From: DATEOR01 sp035296905
Lineage (GTDB): Bacteria > Actinomycetota > Thermoleophilia > Gaiellales > Gaiellaceae
NCBI GenBank assembly: GCA_035296905.1
Contig: DATHAA010000092.1
Coordinates: forward strand, 61,463-125,462
Reading direction: 5' to 3'
DNA length: 64,000 nucleotides
Position 1 is the first letter of the stretch. Every line of letters begins with the position of its first letter. The notes beneath the pieces were generated by a model, which made no database searches, had not been told where the DNA came from, and saw nothing but the letters and a program-made list of their open reading frames with translations. Of the stretch, positions 24,821 through 32,575 are shown piece by piece. The position numbers were made by a program, and so were the translations under genes.

Positions 24821-26067
24821 CCAGACGGCGCTGGATCCTCGCGATCGTCGCGCTCGTCCTCGTGCTCGGCGCCGGAGTGGCCGTCGCCGGCTACGTCGTC
24901 TGGCAGAACCGGCATCCGGGGACGATCCGCGGCTCGAGCACCGTCGAGTTCGAGACCACGGAGGAGCCCGGCGCGACGACGAGGCCGGAGGAAGTCGTGC
25001 GCGAGGTTCCCTGGCCGACCTACGGGTACGACGAGCAGCGCACCCGCTACGCGCCCGGCTTCGACGTCCGCCCACCCTTCACCATGGAGTGGGAGAAGGG
25101 CACGGGGAGTCTGCTCGAGTTTCCACCAGTCGTCGCGTACGGACGCGCCTACGTCGGGACGAACAACGGCCGCTTCCTGGCCGTCGACACGGAGACGGGA
25201 AAGACCGTCTGGCAGAAGAGCTTTGACCGCTGCATCGCTGCCTCGCCGACAATCGGCGACGGAGTCATCTACCAGCCGCTCATGGATCCCTTCCCGTGCG
25301 GGGAACACAAGCAGGACGCCGCCGGTTACGTCGTCGCCCTCGACCCCGACACGGGTCGCGAGCTCTGGCGCTTCGAGGCGGGCGTCGTCGAGACCTCGCC
25401 GCTCGTCGTCGGCGACCTCCTCTACTTCGGCTCCTGGGACAAGAAGATGTACGCGGTAGACGTCAAGACCCACAAGGCGGTGTGGACGTTCCCGACCGGG
25501 GACCAGGTGAAGGCAGGCCCGGCCTATGCGCGCGGCACGCTCTACTTCGCGTCCTACGACAACAAGGTTTACGCGGTCGACGCACGGACAGGGAAGCTCC
25601 GCTGGTCGGCGAGCGGCACCGCGAACTTCTACGCGACGCCCACGATCGCCTACGGTCGCGTCTTCATCGGGAACACGGACGGGCGCGTGTACGCCTTCGG
25701 CCAGGACAGCGGGCATCTGCTCTGGGCGAAAGCCACGGGCGGCTACGTGTACTCCTCGGCGGCGGTCTGGCAGAAGACCGTGTACGTGGGCTCCTACAGC
25801 AAGCGCTTCTACGCCCTCGATGCGGGCTCCGGCGACGTGCGCTGGTCGTTCGAGGCGGGCGGGGCGATCTCGGGCGCTCCGACGGTGCTCGACGGCGTCG
25901 TGTACTTCTCGACACTCGAGCGAAAGACGTTCGGACTCGACGCGATGACCGGGAAGAAGCTCTGGGCGTTCGACGACGGCAAATACAGCCCGGTCGTGGC
26001 GGACAAGGAGCGCGTCTACCTCGCCGGCTACAAGCGCCTCTACGGGTTGCTGCCCGACGGGGGCTAG
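24817..26067 (+). CDS. Membrane-anchored PQQ-like beta-propeller protein
   Basis: The 416-residue protein has one N-terminal membrane segment (ILAIVALVLVLGAGVAVAGYVVW), uncleaved by appearance, then a short acidic linker. An extracellular propeller has repeats such as FLAVDTETGKTVWQ, VVALDPDTGRELWRFEAG, MYAVDVKTHKAVWTFPTG and VYAVDARTGKLRW. It shares the blade pattern and the PWPTYGYDEQRTRYAPG entry segment with the protein upstream (QWPLYGANPARTQAQG), so the two are paralogues. Ligand unknown. The stop codon TAG doubles as the start of a candidate -10 for the next gene. Confidence 0.7.
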   Translation: MTRRRWILAIVALVLVLGAGVAVAGYVVWQNRHPGTIRGSSTVEFETTEEPGATTRPEEVVREVPWPTYGYDEQRTRYAPGFDVRPPFTMEWEKGTGSLLEFPPVVAYGRAYVGTNNGRFLAVDTETGKTVWQKSFDRCIAASPTIGDGVIYQPLMDPFPCGEHKQDAAGYVVALDPDTGRELWRFEAGVVETSPLVVGDLLYFGSWDKKMYAVDVKTHKAVWTFPTGDQVKAGPAYARGTLYFASYDNKVYAVDARTGKLRWSASGTANFYATPTIAYGRVFIGNTDGRVYAFGQDSGHLLWAKATGGYVYSSAAVWQKTVYVGSYSKRFYALDAGSGDVRWSFEAGGAISGAPTVLDGVVYFSTLERKTFGLDAMTGKKLWAFDDGKYSPVVADKERVYLAGYKRLYGLLPDGG

Positions 26068-26070
26068 GAT
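26065..26070 (+). promoter_or_regulatory. Candidate leaderless -10 (TAGGAT)
   Basis: TAGGAT ends seven bases before the ATG at 26078, and its first three bases are the stop of the preceding gene. The spacing is what a transcript starting at or next to the ATG requires. No -35 is evident. Confidence 0.4.
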
Positions 26071-26077
26071 CGAGGCG

Positions 26078-27487
26078 ATGGCCTCCAAGGCACTCGTCAT
26101 CGGCCTCGACTGCGCCGCCCCGCAATGGGTTTTCGATCGGTGGCTGGACGAGCTGCCGACGATTCGCTCGCTGACCGAGCGCGGGACGTTCGGGATTCTG
26201 AGAAGTTGCGAGCCGCCGATCACGGTGCCGGCCTGGTCGGTGATGACCTCCTCGCGGACTCCGGGCTCGCTCGGCTTCTACGGCTTCCGGAACCGTCGCG
26301 ACCACTCCTACGACGCGATGGCCTTTGCGGACTCGCGCGCCGTGCGCGTGCCGCGGGTCTGGGACCTCCTCTCGCAGGCAGATCGGCCGGTCGTCGTCCT
26401 CGGCGTCCCGCAGACCTATCCGGTGAGCAGCGTCAACGGCGTCATGGTGTCGTGCTTTCTCACCCCTGACACGGCGAAGAGCGAGTACACGTATCCGCCG
26501 GAGCTAAAGGACGAGATCGAAGGCCTCGTCGGCCGCTACATGGTCGACGTGGACAACTTTCGCACCGAGGAGAAAGGGCGTCTCCTGGAGCAAATCGAGG
26601 AGATGACCGCGACGCGCTTTCGAGTCGCCGAGCACCTGCTCGAGGTCAAGCCGTGGGACCTCTTCTTCATGGTCGAGATGGGCACTGACCGCATCCACCA
26701 CGCGTTCTGGCGCTTCTTCGACCACGAGCACAGGCTCTACGAGACCGGGAACCCGTACGAGCAGGCCGTGCTCGACTACTACAAGGCGCTCGACGAGAAA
26801 ATGGGCCGGCTCCTCCGCTTCGCCGACGATGACACGGCGGTCATGGTCGTCTCCGATCACGGTGCGAAGAAGATGGACGGCGGCATCTGCGTCAACGAAT
26901 GGCTTCGGCGAGAGGGCTACCTGGCCCTGAAGGAGGAGCCCGCCGCGCCGGGGCCGCTCAAGCCCGAGATGATCGACTGGGAGCAGACAACCGCGTGGGG
27001 CGAGGGCGGCTACTACTGCCGGCTCTTCCTCAACGTCGCGGGCCGTGAGCCTCAGGGCGTCGTCGCGGGCGAGGACTACGAGCGCGTCCGCTCCGAGCTG
27101 AAGGAGAAGCTCGAGGCGCTCGGCGATCCGGAGGGCAACCCGATCGGCACGATCGCCCACCGCCCCGAGGATCTTTACTCGGTGCGCAACGGAGTCGTCC
27201 CCGACCTCCTGGTCTACTTCGGCGATCTCTCCTGGCGGAGCATTGGCCTCGTCGGCGGCGGCGCGGTGCACGTGTTCGAGAACGACACGGGCTCCGACGA
27301 CGCGAACCACGCGCACGACGGCCTCTACATCATCGCGGGCGCCGGGATTCCGGCGGGCGAAGGCCCGCAGCAGCAGATCCAGGACGTCGCTCCCACCTTG
27401 CTGCAGCTGCTCGGCGAGCCGGTGCCGCCGGAGATGGAAGGCTCGGTCTTCGAGGCCGCAACCGCGGTTCCAGCATCGCCGCGCTAG
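26078..27487 (+). CDS. Alkaline-phosphatase-superfamily enzyme (type I phosphodiesterase-like)
   Basis: The 469-residue soluble protein contains GLDCAAPQWVFD (metal Asp11), PPITVPAWSVMTSS with the expected Thr49 nucleophile, GTDRIHHAFWRFFD, the metal pair VSDHGAKKM (Asp260/His261) and a C-terminal NHAHDGLYIIAGAGI with another metal histidine. It would hydrolyse or transfer a phosphoester. It differs from the paralogue at 10775 in having Thr as the nucleophile and in lacking the long insert before the metal pair. It is convergent with the IF-2B-like gene; the two stop codons overlap as CTAG. Confidence 0.78.
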   Translation: MASKALVIGLDCAAPQWVFDRWLDELPTIRSLTERGTFGILRSCEPPITVPAWSVMTSSRTPGSLGFYGFRNRRDHSYDAMAFADSRAVRVPRVWDLLSQADRPVVVLGVPQTYPVSSVNGVMVSCFLTPDTAKSEYTYPPELKDEIEGLVGRYMVDVDNFRTEEKGRLLEQIEEMTATRFRVAEHLLEVKPWDLFFMVEMGTDRIHHAFWRFFDHEHRLYETGNPYEQAVLDYYKALDEKMGRLLRFADDDTAVMVVSDHGAKKMDGGICVNEWLRREGYLALKEEPAAPGPLKPEMIDWEQTTAWGEGGYYCRLFLNVAGREPQGVVAGEDYERVRSELKEKLEALGDPEGNPIGTIAHRPEDLYSVRNGVVPDLLVYFGDLSWRSIGLVGGGAVHVFENDTGSDDANHAHDGLYIIAGAGIPAGEGPQQQIQDVAPTLLQLLGEPVPPEMEGSVFEAATAVPASPR

Positions 27488-28284
27488 GCGTTGAGCAGCG
27501 CGTAGCCGTCGTGCAGGAAGGGCGTGCGGTCGATCAGCGCCGCGATGTCCAGCGGAGGGAACTCGCCCTCCTCGGTGACGTAGAGGTCGATCTGCTTCGG
27601 CGAGGTGAGTTCGAAGCGCTCTTCGCCCGGGTGGCGCGGATCCTCGGGTGCCAGCTTGATCACTTCGCACGCCACGATCACCGGCACGCCTGCTTTCTTC
27701 GCCGCCGCGGCGAGCCCCGACGTGCCGACCTTGTTCACCAGGGAGCCGTCGTGGAAGACCGTGTCTGCGCCGAGCAGGAGGAGGTCGACGGTGCCGACCG
27801 CGTGCTCGGCGTCGGAGTCGTCGACGAGGTCGACCGCGAGCTCGTCGCCACGGAGGGCGTCCACGAGCTCCCGTCCTTCCTCACCCGGCTCCGAGACCGT
27901 GCAGATCATTCGATCCGGAGGTGTGTGCTCGACCGCCTCGCGCACCGTCGCCGAGTTCGAGTGCGTCATCACGGTGCCCTTGATGTGCGGCGAGAGGAGG
28001 ACTGCGATGGCCTTGCTCGCCCGCTCGCGACCCTCGATGACCGCACGTGCCTCCTCGATGATCTGCTCGTCGCTTCGTCCGGAGACGAGGACGCGTCCCA
28101 GCGCCCCTGCGATCGCGCCCATCGCCGGCCGGGCGCGCACGATCCGTTGCGCGAGCGCGACCGGGTCCTCGCCCATCTGCACGGCCTCGCACACCGCCTC
28201 GACTGCCTCACGAGCGAGCCAGCTCGCCCCGTGTCGGTCGTCCTGTTCGATCAATTCGACCCGTTCCGCCAGCCTGGAGTCCAT
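27484..28284 (-). CDS. eIF-2B alpha/beta/delta-like (IF-2B family) protein
   Basis: The protein of about 266 residues has the family C-terminal Rossmann-like half: IKGTVMTHSNSATVREA, DLLLLGADTVFHDGSLVNKVGTSG and VIVACEVIKL. The methylthioribose-1-phosphate and ribose-1,5-bisphosphate isomerases have a catalytic cysteine in the T-H-C-N segment; here it is Ser (THSNSATV), while the aspartate region GADTV..DG is kept. It is therefore unlikely to be a standard MtnA and looks closer to regulatory or nucleotide-sensing members. The start has AAAGGGAGG upstream of the ATG. Function uncertain; a sugar-phosphate binding role is possible. Confidence 0.7.
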   Translation of the reverse strand: MDSRLAERVELIEQDDRHGASWLAREAVEAVCEAVQMGEDPVALAQRIVRARPAMGAIAGALGRVLVSGRSDEQIIEEARAVIEGRERASKAIAVLLSPHIKGTVMTHSNSATVREAVEHTPPDRMICTVSEPGEEGRELVDALRGDELAVDLVDDSDAEHAVGTVDLLLLGADTVFHDGSLVNKVGTSGLAAAAKKAGVPVIVACEVIKLAPEDPRHPGEERFELTSPKQIDLYVTEEGEFPPLDIAALIDRTPFLHDGYALLNA

Positions 28285-28298
28285 GGCCTCCCTTTGGG

Positions 28299-28326
28299 TT
28301 GTCCGAGATCGTGCTGATGGTAGCCT
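28299..28326 (+). promoter_or_regulatory. Candidate promoter for the amino-sugar gene set
   Basis: TTGTCC (28299-28304), a 16-base spacer and TAGCCT (28321-28326) stand ten bases before the ATG at 28337, giving a leaderless or near-leaderless transcript. The gap to the divergent gene is only 52 bases. Confidence 0.3.
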
Positions 28327-28336
28327 GCGCTGCGCG

Positions 28337-29308
28337 ATGGCAGATACAGAGCTATATCCGCGCCCGCTACTTGATCTTACGGATGACGATCGCCCTGACG
28401 TCTCCCTCGTCGTGCCCATCTTCAACGAGGAGAGAACCATAGAGCAGGTTGTGTCCCAGGCCATCGAGGTCCTCGAGCGCGACTCGCGCACCTTCGAGGT
28501 GATCGTCGTGGACGACGGCTCGCGCGACGGCACCTGGGCGACTGTCGAGCGACTCCACGCGGGCGACGCGCGGGTCAAGGCGGTGCGCTTCAAGCGCAAC
28601 TTCGGTCAGCATCCGGCGATGCACGCGGGCCTCGTCCGCGCACGCGGCGAGATCGTCGTCACCATGGACGGAGACCTGCAGAATCAGCCGTCTGACCTCC
28701 CGAAGCTGATCGGCGCCGTTGCAAACGGCGCGGACGTTGCATCCGGCCGGCGCAAGGGGCGCGAAGACTCCTGGGGGCGCACGCTTCCCTCGAAGCTCAT
28801 CAACGGCATGCTGCGCCGCTTCACGGCGGCCGACATCTCCGATTTCGGCTGTGCCTACAACGCCTATTCACGCGATGCGCTCACTCCGGTCCTCGGCGTC
28901 ATCGGCAAGCAGAAGTTCACGAAGGCGCTCGTCCTCGCGGCAGGCGCGCAGGCCGTCGAGGTCGACCTCGACCACCGCGCCCGCGAGGACAGCTCGCGCT
29001 ACTCGCCGCTTCGCCTCACCAGGCTCGCCCTCCATGTGCTCGCCGGCTTCTGGCCGCAGCCGATCCAGTGGGCCGGAGTGCTCCTCGGAGTGCTCTGCGG
29101 GACGCTCTCGCTCGTCGTCGCCGTGTGGGCGACGGCGGTCTGGGTGCTGAACGGAGACTTCCCGGGGCAGCTCTACCTCGGCGGCCTCGTCCTCGGGGTC
29201 CTCGCGGTACAGGGATTCATACTCGCGCTCGTCGGGGAGTACCTTGGACGTATCCAGCGGGACGTAGAGGGACGCCCGCTCTACACCATCGAAAGGGAAT
29301 TGCTTTGA
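28337..29308 (+). CDS. Polyprenyl-phosphate GT2 glycosyltransferase (ArnC/dolichyl-phosphate-mannose-synthase-like)
   Basis: The protein of about 323 residues has a GT-A domain with VSLVVPIFNEERTIEQVV, VIVVDDGSRDGTW, VVTMDGDLQNQPSDLPKLI (metal and polyprenyl-phosphate signature) and GRRKGREDSWGRTLPSKLIN. Two C-terminal membrane segments flank a short loop, and it ends in YLGRIQRDVEGRPLY, all typical of ArnC/GtrB enzymes. It would make an undecaprenyl-phosphate sugar used by a membrane GT-C enzyme outside the cell. The stop overlaps the next gene as TTGA. The following genes suggest that its sugar is an amino-deoxy hexose. Confidence 0.87.
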   Translation: MADTELYPRPLLDLTDDDRPDVSLVVPIFNEERTIEQVVSQAIEVLERDSRTFEVIVVDDGSRDGTWATVERLHAGDARVKAVRFKRNFGQHPAMHAGLVRARGEIVVTMDGDLQNQPSDLPKLIGAVANGADVASGRRKGREDSWGRTLPSKLINGMLRRFTAADISDFGCAYNAYSRDALTPVLGVIGKQKFTKALVLAAGAQAVEVDLDHRAREDSSRYSPLRLTRLALHVLAGFWPQPIQWAGVLLGVLCGTLSLVVAVWATAVWVLNGDFPGQLYLGGLVLGVLAVQGFILALVGEYLGRIQRDVEGRPLYTIERELL

Positions 29309-30303
29309 GCAAGCGGGTCCTCGTCACCGGCGGGGCCGGGTTCATCTCTTCGAACCTCGTGCGCCACCTCCTCATGTCGACTTCGCACGAGGTGGTTTCC
29401 CTCGACGCCCTCACCTACGCCGGGAACATGGACAACCTCGCCGACGTGATGGGGCACGAGCGGCTGTCGTTCTTGCACGGGGACATCCGCGACCCGGAGC
29501 TCGTGGGCGAGATCGTCTCCGACGTCGACGTGATCGTGAACGCGGCCGCGGAGTCGCACGTCGAGAAGTCGATCGAGGAGGGCGCCTCCGAGTTCGTGAC
29601 CACGAATGTCGAGGGCACGCAGATCCTGCTCGACGCGATCAGGCGCACGCCGGTGGAGCGCTTCATCCTCTTCTCCTCGAGCGAGGTCTACGGCACCGCC
29701 GAGTGCGCGCCCATGCACGAGGAGCACCCGCTCAACCCGCGTAGTCCCTACGCGGCGACGAAGGCCGGCGCCGACCGGCTCGCGTACTCCTACTTCGTCA
29801 CCTACGACCTCCCGGTCACGATCGTGCGCCCGTTCAACAACTACGGGCCGCACCAGCATCCGGAGAAGGTCGTGCCGCGCTTCATCACACAGGCGCTGAA
29901 GGACGAGCCGCTGACCGTGCACGGCGACGGGCATGCGAGCCGGGACTGGGTCTTCGTGGAGGACGTCGCCGAGGCCGTCGATGCTGTGATCGAGGCGGAC
30001 GTCGACGCGATCGGGGGCGAGGTCGTCAACATCGCCACCGGCCGGGACATCTCCGTCGAGGAGATCGCCGATCTCGTGCTCGAGCGGCTCGGGAAGCCCG
30101 CCTCGCTCAAGGTGCACATGCCCGAGCGCCCCGGCCAGGTGGACCGCCACATCGGCTCGACCGACAAGGCGCAGAAGCTGCTCGGCTGGCGAGCGCGCAC
30201 CTCCTTCGAGGAGGGCCTGGAGCGCACCATCGGGTGGTATGACGAGAATCGGGCCTGGTGGGAGTCTCCGCTACGCAGCGACAGCGCCGTCTTCTCGTCC
30301 TAG
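29305..30303 (+). CDS. Nucleotide-sugar 4,6-dehydratase-like SDR
   Basis: It is about 332 residues from the TTG start that overlaps the previous stop. It has RVLVTGGAGFISSNLVRHLL (NAD-binding), NAAAESHVEKSI, FSSSEVYGTAECAPMHEEHP, SPYAATKAGADRLA (Tyr-x3-Lys), RPFNNYGPHQHPEKV and SRDWVFVEDVAEAV. RmlB proper has T-D-E in the EVYG strand; here it is S-S-E, as in GDP-mannose or UDP-GlcNAc-type 4,6-dehydratases, so I do not call it rmlB. It probably makes a 4-keto-6-deoxy sugar nucleotide for the DegT aminotransferase two genes downstream. Confidence 0.83.
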   Translation: MSKRVLVTGGAGFISSNLVRHLLMSTSHEVVSLDALTYAGNMDNLADVMGHERLSFLHGDIRDPELVGEIVSDVDVIVNAAAESHVEKSIEEGASEFVTTNVEGTQILLDAIRRTPVERFILFSSSEVYGTAECAPMHEEHPLNPRSPYAATKAGADRLAYSYFVTYDLPVTIVRPFNNYGPHQHPEKVVPRFITQALKDEPLTVHGDGHASRDWVFVEDVAEAVDAVIEADVDAIGGEVVNIATGRDISVEEIADLVLERLGKPASLKVHMPERPGQVDRHIGSTDKAQKLLGWRARTSFEEGLERTIGWYDENRAWWESPLRSDSAVFSS

Positions 30304-31463
30304 GGGCGGGCCCGGCACAGCTCGGGCTCTTACGCGCAGCTCGCGAGCGCGAGCTCTTCGTCGTGGCCTGCGACCGGGACGCACAGGCGCCCGGCTTCGA
30401 GTACGCGGACAAGCGCGCGATCGTTTCGGCCGAGGACGAGCCCGCGATCGGAAAGCTCGCCGAGGCGGAAGGCATTGACGGCGTCATCGCCCCGGGAATC
30501 GACTGGCCCGTCGCGATCGCCGCGCGCGTGGCGGCGCGCTTCGGTTTTCCCCATCCGCTTTCTCCAGAGACCGCGTCGCTTGCGGTCTCCAAGCAACGGC
30601 AGCGCGAGCGGCTGAGCGAGGCAGGAGTTTCGCAGCCCGAGTGGCGGATCACGACCGAGGCGGCGGGGTTGCCCGTGCCGTGCGTCGTCAAGCCACCCGA
30701 TCGCCAGGGTCAGAAGGGCCTCACACTCGTCCGTGACGCGTCCGAGCTCGAGGCGGCAGTCGAGCTTGCCGTGTCCGAGTCGCGCGCCGGCTGCGCGCTC
30801 GCCGAAGAGTTCGTCGACGGGCCCGAGGTGACGGTGAACGCATTTTCGGCCGACGGCGTCTTCCATCCGCTGACGGTGACCGACCGTCTCACGGCGGATC
30901 CCCCGGCCTTCGGCGTCGCTCTCGCGCATGCGTGGCCGAGCGCCCATGACGTGACCGAGGCCGTCGAGGTCGCCCGGGCAGCCGCGGACGCTCTCGGAAT
31001 CGAGAACGGCCCCACCTATACGCAGGTGAGGCTTGCGGAGGGCGGGGCCACCGTGATGGAGCTCGCCGCGCGGCTCGGCGGAGGCCACGACGCCGAGGTC
31101 TGCCGCGAGGCGCTCGGCATCGATCCGAACGAGCTCGCGCTCGACGCCGCTCTCGGGCAGCCGGTTCGCGTGCCCATGTCGACGCCGTCGGCCGGTGCGT
31201 GCGTCCGCTTCCTGGTTCCTCCGGAGGGTGAGCTCGTCGCTCTCGGGGGGCTCGACGAGGCGCGCGCGGCTGAGGGAGTCGTCGACGCCCGCGTCTACCG
31301 CCGACCCGGGTTCGTCTTCGGCCCCTTCCTGCGCGGATCCGACCGCGCCGGCTTTGTCCTCGCGACGGGGTCGTCGCGTGACGATGCCCTCGCGAAGGCC
31401 GGCCGCGCGGCCGACTCAATACGCTTCGAGACCGAACATGCAGCTGTCCTCCAGCAAACGTAA
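30258..31463 (+). CDS. ATP-grasp family ligase
   Basis: The 401-residue protein has an N-terminal LLVLGAGPAQLGLLRAARE Rossmann segment, an ATP-grasp core (VSKQRQRERLSEAGV, PCVVKPPDRQGQKGLTLV, EEFVDGPEVTVNAF) and the metal-binding VMELAARLGGGHDAEV, as in amino-acid or acyl ligases of the PurK/BacD type. The GTG start overlaps the dehydratase gene by 46 bases; no better start exists. Lying between a 4,6-dehydratase and an aminotransferase, it may attach an amino acid or acyl group to the new amino sugar. That link is inference. Confidence 0.72.
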   Translation: MGVSATQRQRRLLVLGAGPAQLGLLRAARERELFVVACDRDAQAPGFEYADKRAIVSAEDEPAIGKLAEAEGIDGVIAPGIDWPVAIAARVAARFGFPHPLSPETASLAVSKQRQRERLSEAGVSQPEWRITTEAAGLPVPCVVKPPDRQGQKGLTLVRDASELEAAVELAVSESRAGCALAEEFVDGPEVTVNAFSADGVFHPLTVTDRLTADPPAFGVALAHAWPSAHDVTEAVEVARAAADALGIENGPTYTQVRLAEGGATVMELAARLGGGHDAEVCREALGIDPNELALDAALGQPVRVPMSTPSAGACVRFLVPPEGELVALGGLDEARAAEGVVDARVYRRPGFVFGPFLRGSDRAGFVLATGSSRDDALAKAGRAADSIRFETEHAAVLQQT

Positions 31464-32571
31464 GACATTTCTCTCCTTCCAGCCGCCGGCGATCGGGCCG
31501 GAGGAGATCGCCGCGGTCACGGAGACGCTCGAGAGCGGCTGGCTGACGAGCGGTCCGCGCGCAGAGGAGCTCGAGCGCCGGCTCGCCGAGCTGACGGGCG
31601 CACGGCACGCGCTCGCCGTCGCGTCGGGCACGGCCGCCATGCACCTTTCCCTCGTCGGCCTGGGGCTCGGGCCCGGCGACGAGGTGATCACGACGCCGAT
31701 CACCTGGCCCGCGACGGCCAACGTCGTCGTTCACACGGGCGCGACCCCGGTCTTCGTCGACGTGCGCGACTCCGACCTGAACATCGACCCGGACCTGGCG
31801 GCCGCGGCCGTCACCGAGCGGACCAAGGCCATCCTTCCCGTCGACCTGGCCGGCCAGCCCGCCGACCTCGACCCACTTCTCGCCCTCGGGCTTCCGGTGG
31901 TCGAGGACGCCGCCCATGCCGTCGAGGCGCGCTACCGAGGCCGGCGGATCGGCTCCATCGCCCGCGCGACGTGCTTCTCCCTCTACGCGACCAAGAACGT
32001 GGCCGCGGGCGAAGGCGGGGCGATCACCACCGACGACGACGCGCTCGCCGACGAGGTGCGGGAGCTCCGCCTGATGCGGAGGAGCCACGGCTCGCTCTAC
32101 GACGTTCGCACCGCTGGGTTTAAGGCGAACCTCTCCGACGTCCTCGCAGCGATCGCCCTCTGCCAGCTGGACAAGGTCGAGGCGCATGCCGAGATCCGCC
32201 GTCGCCACGTAGAGACGTACGACGCCGCAATGGCCGACCTGTCGGGCGTCACGCCGCTCGCCCGCGACCCGCGCGACCGGCACGCGCTCCACCTCTACGT
32301 CGTTCGCATCGATGCGGATGATGCGGGCGCTGACCGCGACGCCTACCAGTGTGCTCTTGCCGAGGAGAACATCGGCACGAGCATCCACTTCCTCCCGGTG
32401 CACACGCTGACGTACTACCGCGAGCGCTTCCCCGACCAGCCGCCGCTCCCCGTCGCGGAGCGGGCCGGGCGCGAGGTGCTCTCCCTGCCGCTCTCGCCGG
32501 CGCACTCGGACGAGGACATCGCGGACGCGGTGGACGCGCTGCGCCGTGTCCACGCCCGCTTCATCACCTGA
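31438..32571 (+). CDS. DegT/DnrJ/EryC1 family sugar aminotransferase
   Basis: The protein of about 377 residues has PAIGPEEIAAVTETLESGWL, HALAVASGTAAMHLSLVGL, GDEVITTPITWPATANVV, VVEDAAHAVEARYRG (cofactor-binding Asp) and FSLYATKNVAAGEGGAI with the PLP lysine. It should aminate a keto sugar nucleotide such as the 4-keto-6-deoxy product of the upstream dehydratase, using glutamate or glutamine. It overlaps the ATP-grasp gene by 26 bases and lies four bases before the next gene. Confidence 0.9.
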   Translation: MQLSSSKRKTFLSFQPPAIGPEEIAAVTETLESGWLTSGPRAEELERRLAELTGARHALAVASGTAAMHLSLVGLGLGPGDEVITTPITWPATANVVVHTGATPVFVDVRDSDLNIDPDLAAAAVTERTKAILPVDLAGQPADLDPLLALGLPVVEDAAHAVEARYRGRRIGSIARATCFSLYATKNVAAGEGGAITTDDDALADEVRELRLMRRSHGSLYDVRTAGFKANLSDVLAAIALCQLDKVEAHAEIRRRHVETYDAAMADLSGVTPLARDPRDRHALHLYVVRIDADDAGADRDAYQCALAEENIGTSIHFLPVHTLTYYRERFPDQPPLPVAERAGREVLSLPLSPAHSDEDIADAVDALRRVHARFIT

Positions 32572-32575
32572 TGGC

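Noticed and set aside
23399..26067. Quinoprotein (PQQ) dehydrogenases
   Set aside because: The repeats are PQQ-like in pattern only. The vicinal cysteine pair and the calcium/PQQ ligands were not seen.
27484..28284. mtnA (methylthioribose-1-phosphate isomerase)
   Set aside because: The catalytic cysteine is Ser, the protein is short for MtnA, and there are no methionine-salvage genes in the window.
29305..30303. rmlB (dTDP-glucose 4,6-dehydratase)
   Set aside because: The EVYG strand has S-S-E rather than T-D-E, and no rmlA, rmlC or rmlD gene is nearby. A broader 4,6-dehydratase call is safer.
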